Positions 51,287 through 51,499 of a stretch of DNA of 51,499 bases are shown here, one piece after another. Under the pieces are notes generated by a model that was not told the DNA's origin, did no database searches, and saw only the letters and a list, made by a program, of their open reading frames with translations. Source of the stretch: Mesostigma viride (taxonomy: Eukaryota > Streptophyta > Mesostigmatophyceae > Mesostigmatales > Mesostigmataceae); NCBI GenBank assembly GCA_009746045.1, contig RPFO01002141.1, positions 1 to 51,499 of the forward strand. The letters are read 5' to 3'. Numbering within the stretch: the first letter of the stretch is position 1; every line of letters begins with the position of its first letter. The position numbers were made by a program, and so were the translations under genes.

Positions 51287-51499
51287 ATGTCCTCGTCGGA
51301 CGCCCGGGACGCGACGATGTCCGGACGCCCGCCCCCAGCCATGCGTCTGCTCGAGCGGTCGCTCCAGCGGTTTTATAGGGACGATCGCAACTTCGACGTC
51401 CTGGAAAAGCTCACGCACCGCGACGGACAGCGTGACAGCGACGTCCCGTCCCTTCGCGTGATCGAGTGGCTGGTCCGAACTACGCGCGCAACAAGGCCG
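51287..51499 (+). CDS. VLTF3-like late transcription factor, N-terminal part (runs off window)
   Basis: ATG at 51287, with further in-frame ATGs at 51317 and 51341. The phrases AMRLLERSLQRFYRDDRNFD and DVPSLRVIEWLVR match the start of the VLTF3 (poxvirus A2) family, where a short helical head leads to a block of the type S-L-R-(I/V)-(I/L)-(D/E)-W-(F/L)-V. The family then continues with N-Y-(A/S)-K/R. Here that continuation, NYARNKA, lies in the neighbouring frame from about 51477, so a one-base indel is likely at 51470-51477. The protein drives late gene transcription in large DNA viruses. The zinc-binding part would be beyond the window. Confidence 0.75.
   Translation, partial: MSSSDARDATMSGRPPPAMRLLERSLQRFYRDDRNFDVLEKLTHRDGQRDSDVPSLRVIEWLVRTTRATRP

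Overview
The window reads as GC-rich giant-virus DNA (Nucleocytoviricota-type) carrying three eukaryotic mobile elements. The viral identity rests on a combination of genes: a D5-type superfamily 3 helicase, a separate archaeo-eukaryotic primase with a UL52-like C-terminus, a RuvC-like Holliday junction resolvase, a YqaJ nuclease, a VLTF3-like late transcription factor cut by the window end, a capping-enzyme-like protein, an MSV199 protein and several small families shared among giant viruses. Genes are compact, intronless and face both ways. Short intergenic gaps hold TATA-like boxes, and some 3' ends hold palindromic AATAAA hairpins. Two LTR retrotransposons and a 9.1 kb terminal-inverted-repeat element containing spliced-gene fragments show that the viral DNA sits in, or passed through, a eukaryotic nucleus. 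The simplest reading is an endogenous viral element. Two mini-exons resembling the ciliary gene CFAP299 suggest a flagellated host, plausibly an alga, but this is inference.

Layout. 1-7746: Ty1/copia-like retrotransposon A on the minus strand, with nearly identical LTRs, broken gag and pol, an extra ORF before gag, and a retropepsin-like domain between integrase and reverse transcriptase. 7745-31371: viral block with a Vsr-like nuclease, a RING/TRAF zinc-finger protein, a giant repeat protein (13024-20273, two frames), the D5 helicase, an MSV199 protein, a tRNA-like sequence, the RuvC resolvase, the YqaJ nuclease, a SET protein and unknown or membrane proteins. 31372-36514: retrotransposon B, a gag-protease-only copia element with 901-bp LTRs that look identical and a 5-bp target duplication, inserted in a viral PD-(D/E)XK nuclease gene. 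36520-41831: second viral block with a DUF3179 protein, a SLATT membrane protein, a PduO-type corrinoid adenosyltransferase and the primase. 41832-50961: TIR element full of minisatellites and host-like gene fragments, inserted in a capping-enzyme-like gene. 50962-51499: the rest of that gene and the start of VLTF3.

How the parts fit. Primase, helicase, resolvase and nucleases form a replication and recombination set. VLTF3 and the capping-like protein belong to viral transcription. SET, RING/TRAF, SLATT, DUF3179 and the adenosyltransferase look like host-interaction or metabolic additions. At least five viral genes are split by one-base differences lying in homopolymer runs. This looks more like sequencing or assembly error than decay, so the viral genes may be better preserved than they appear. 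The three transposon insertions look real.
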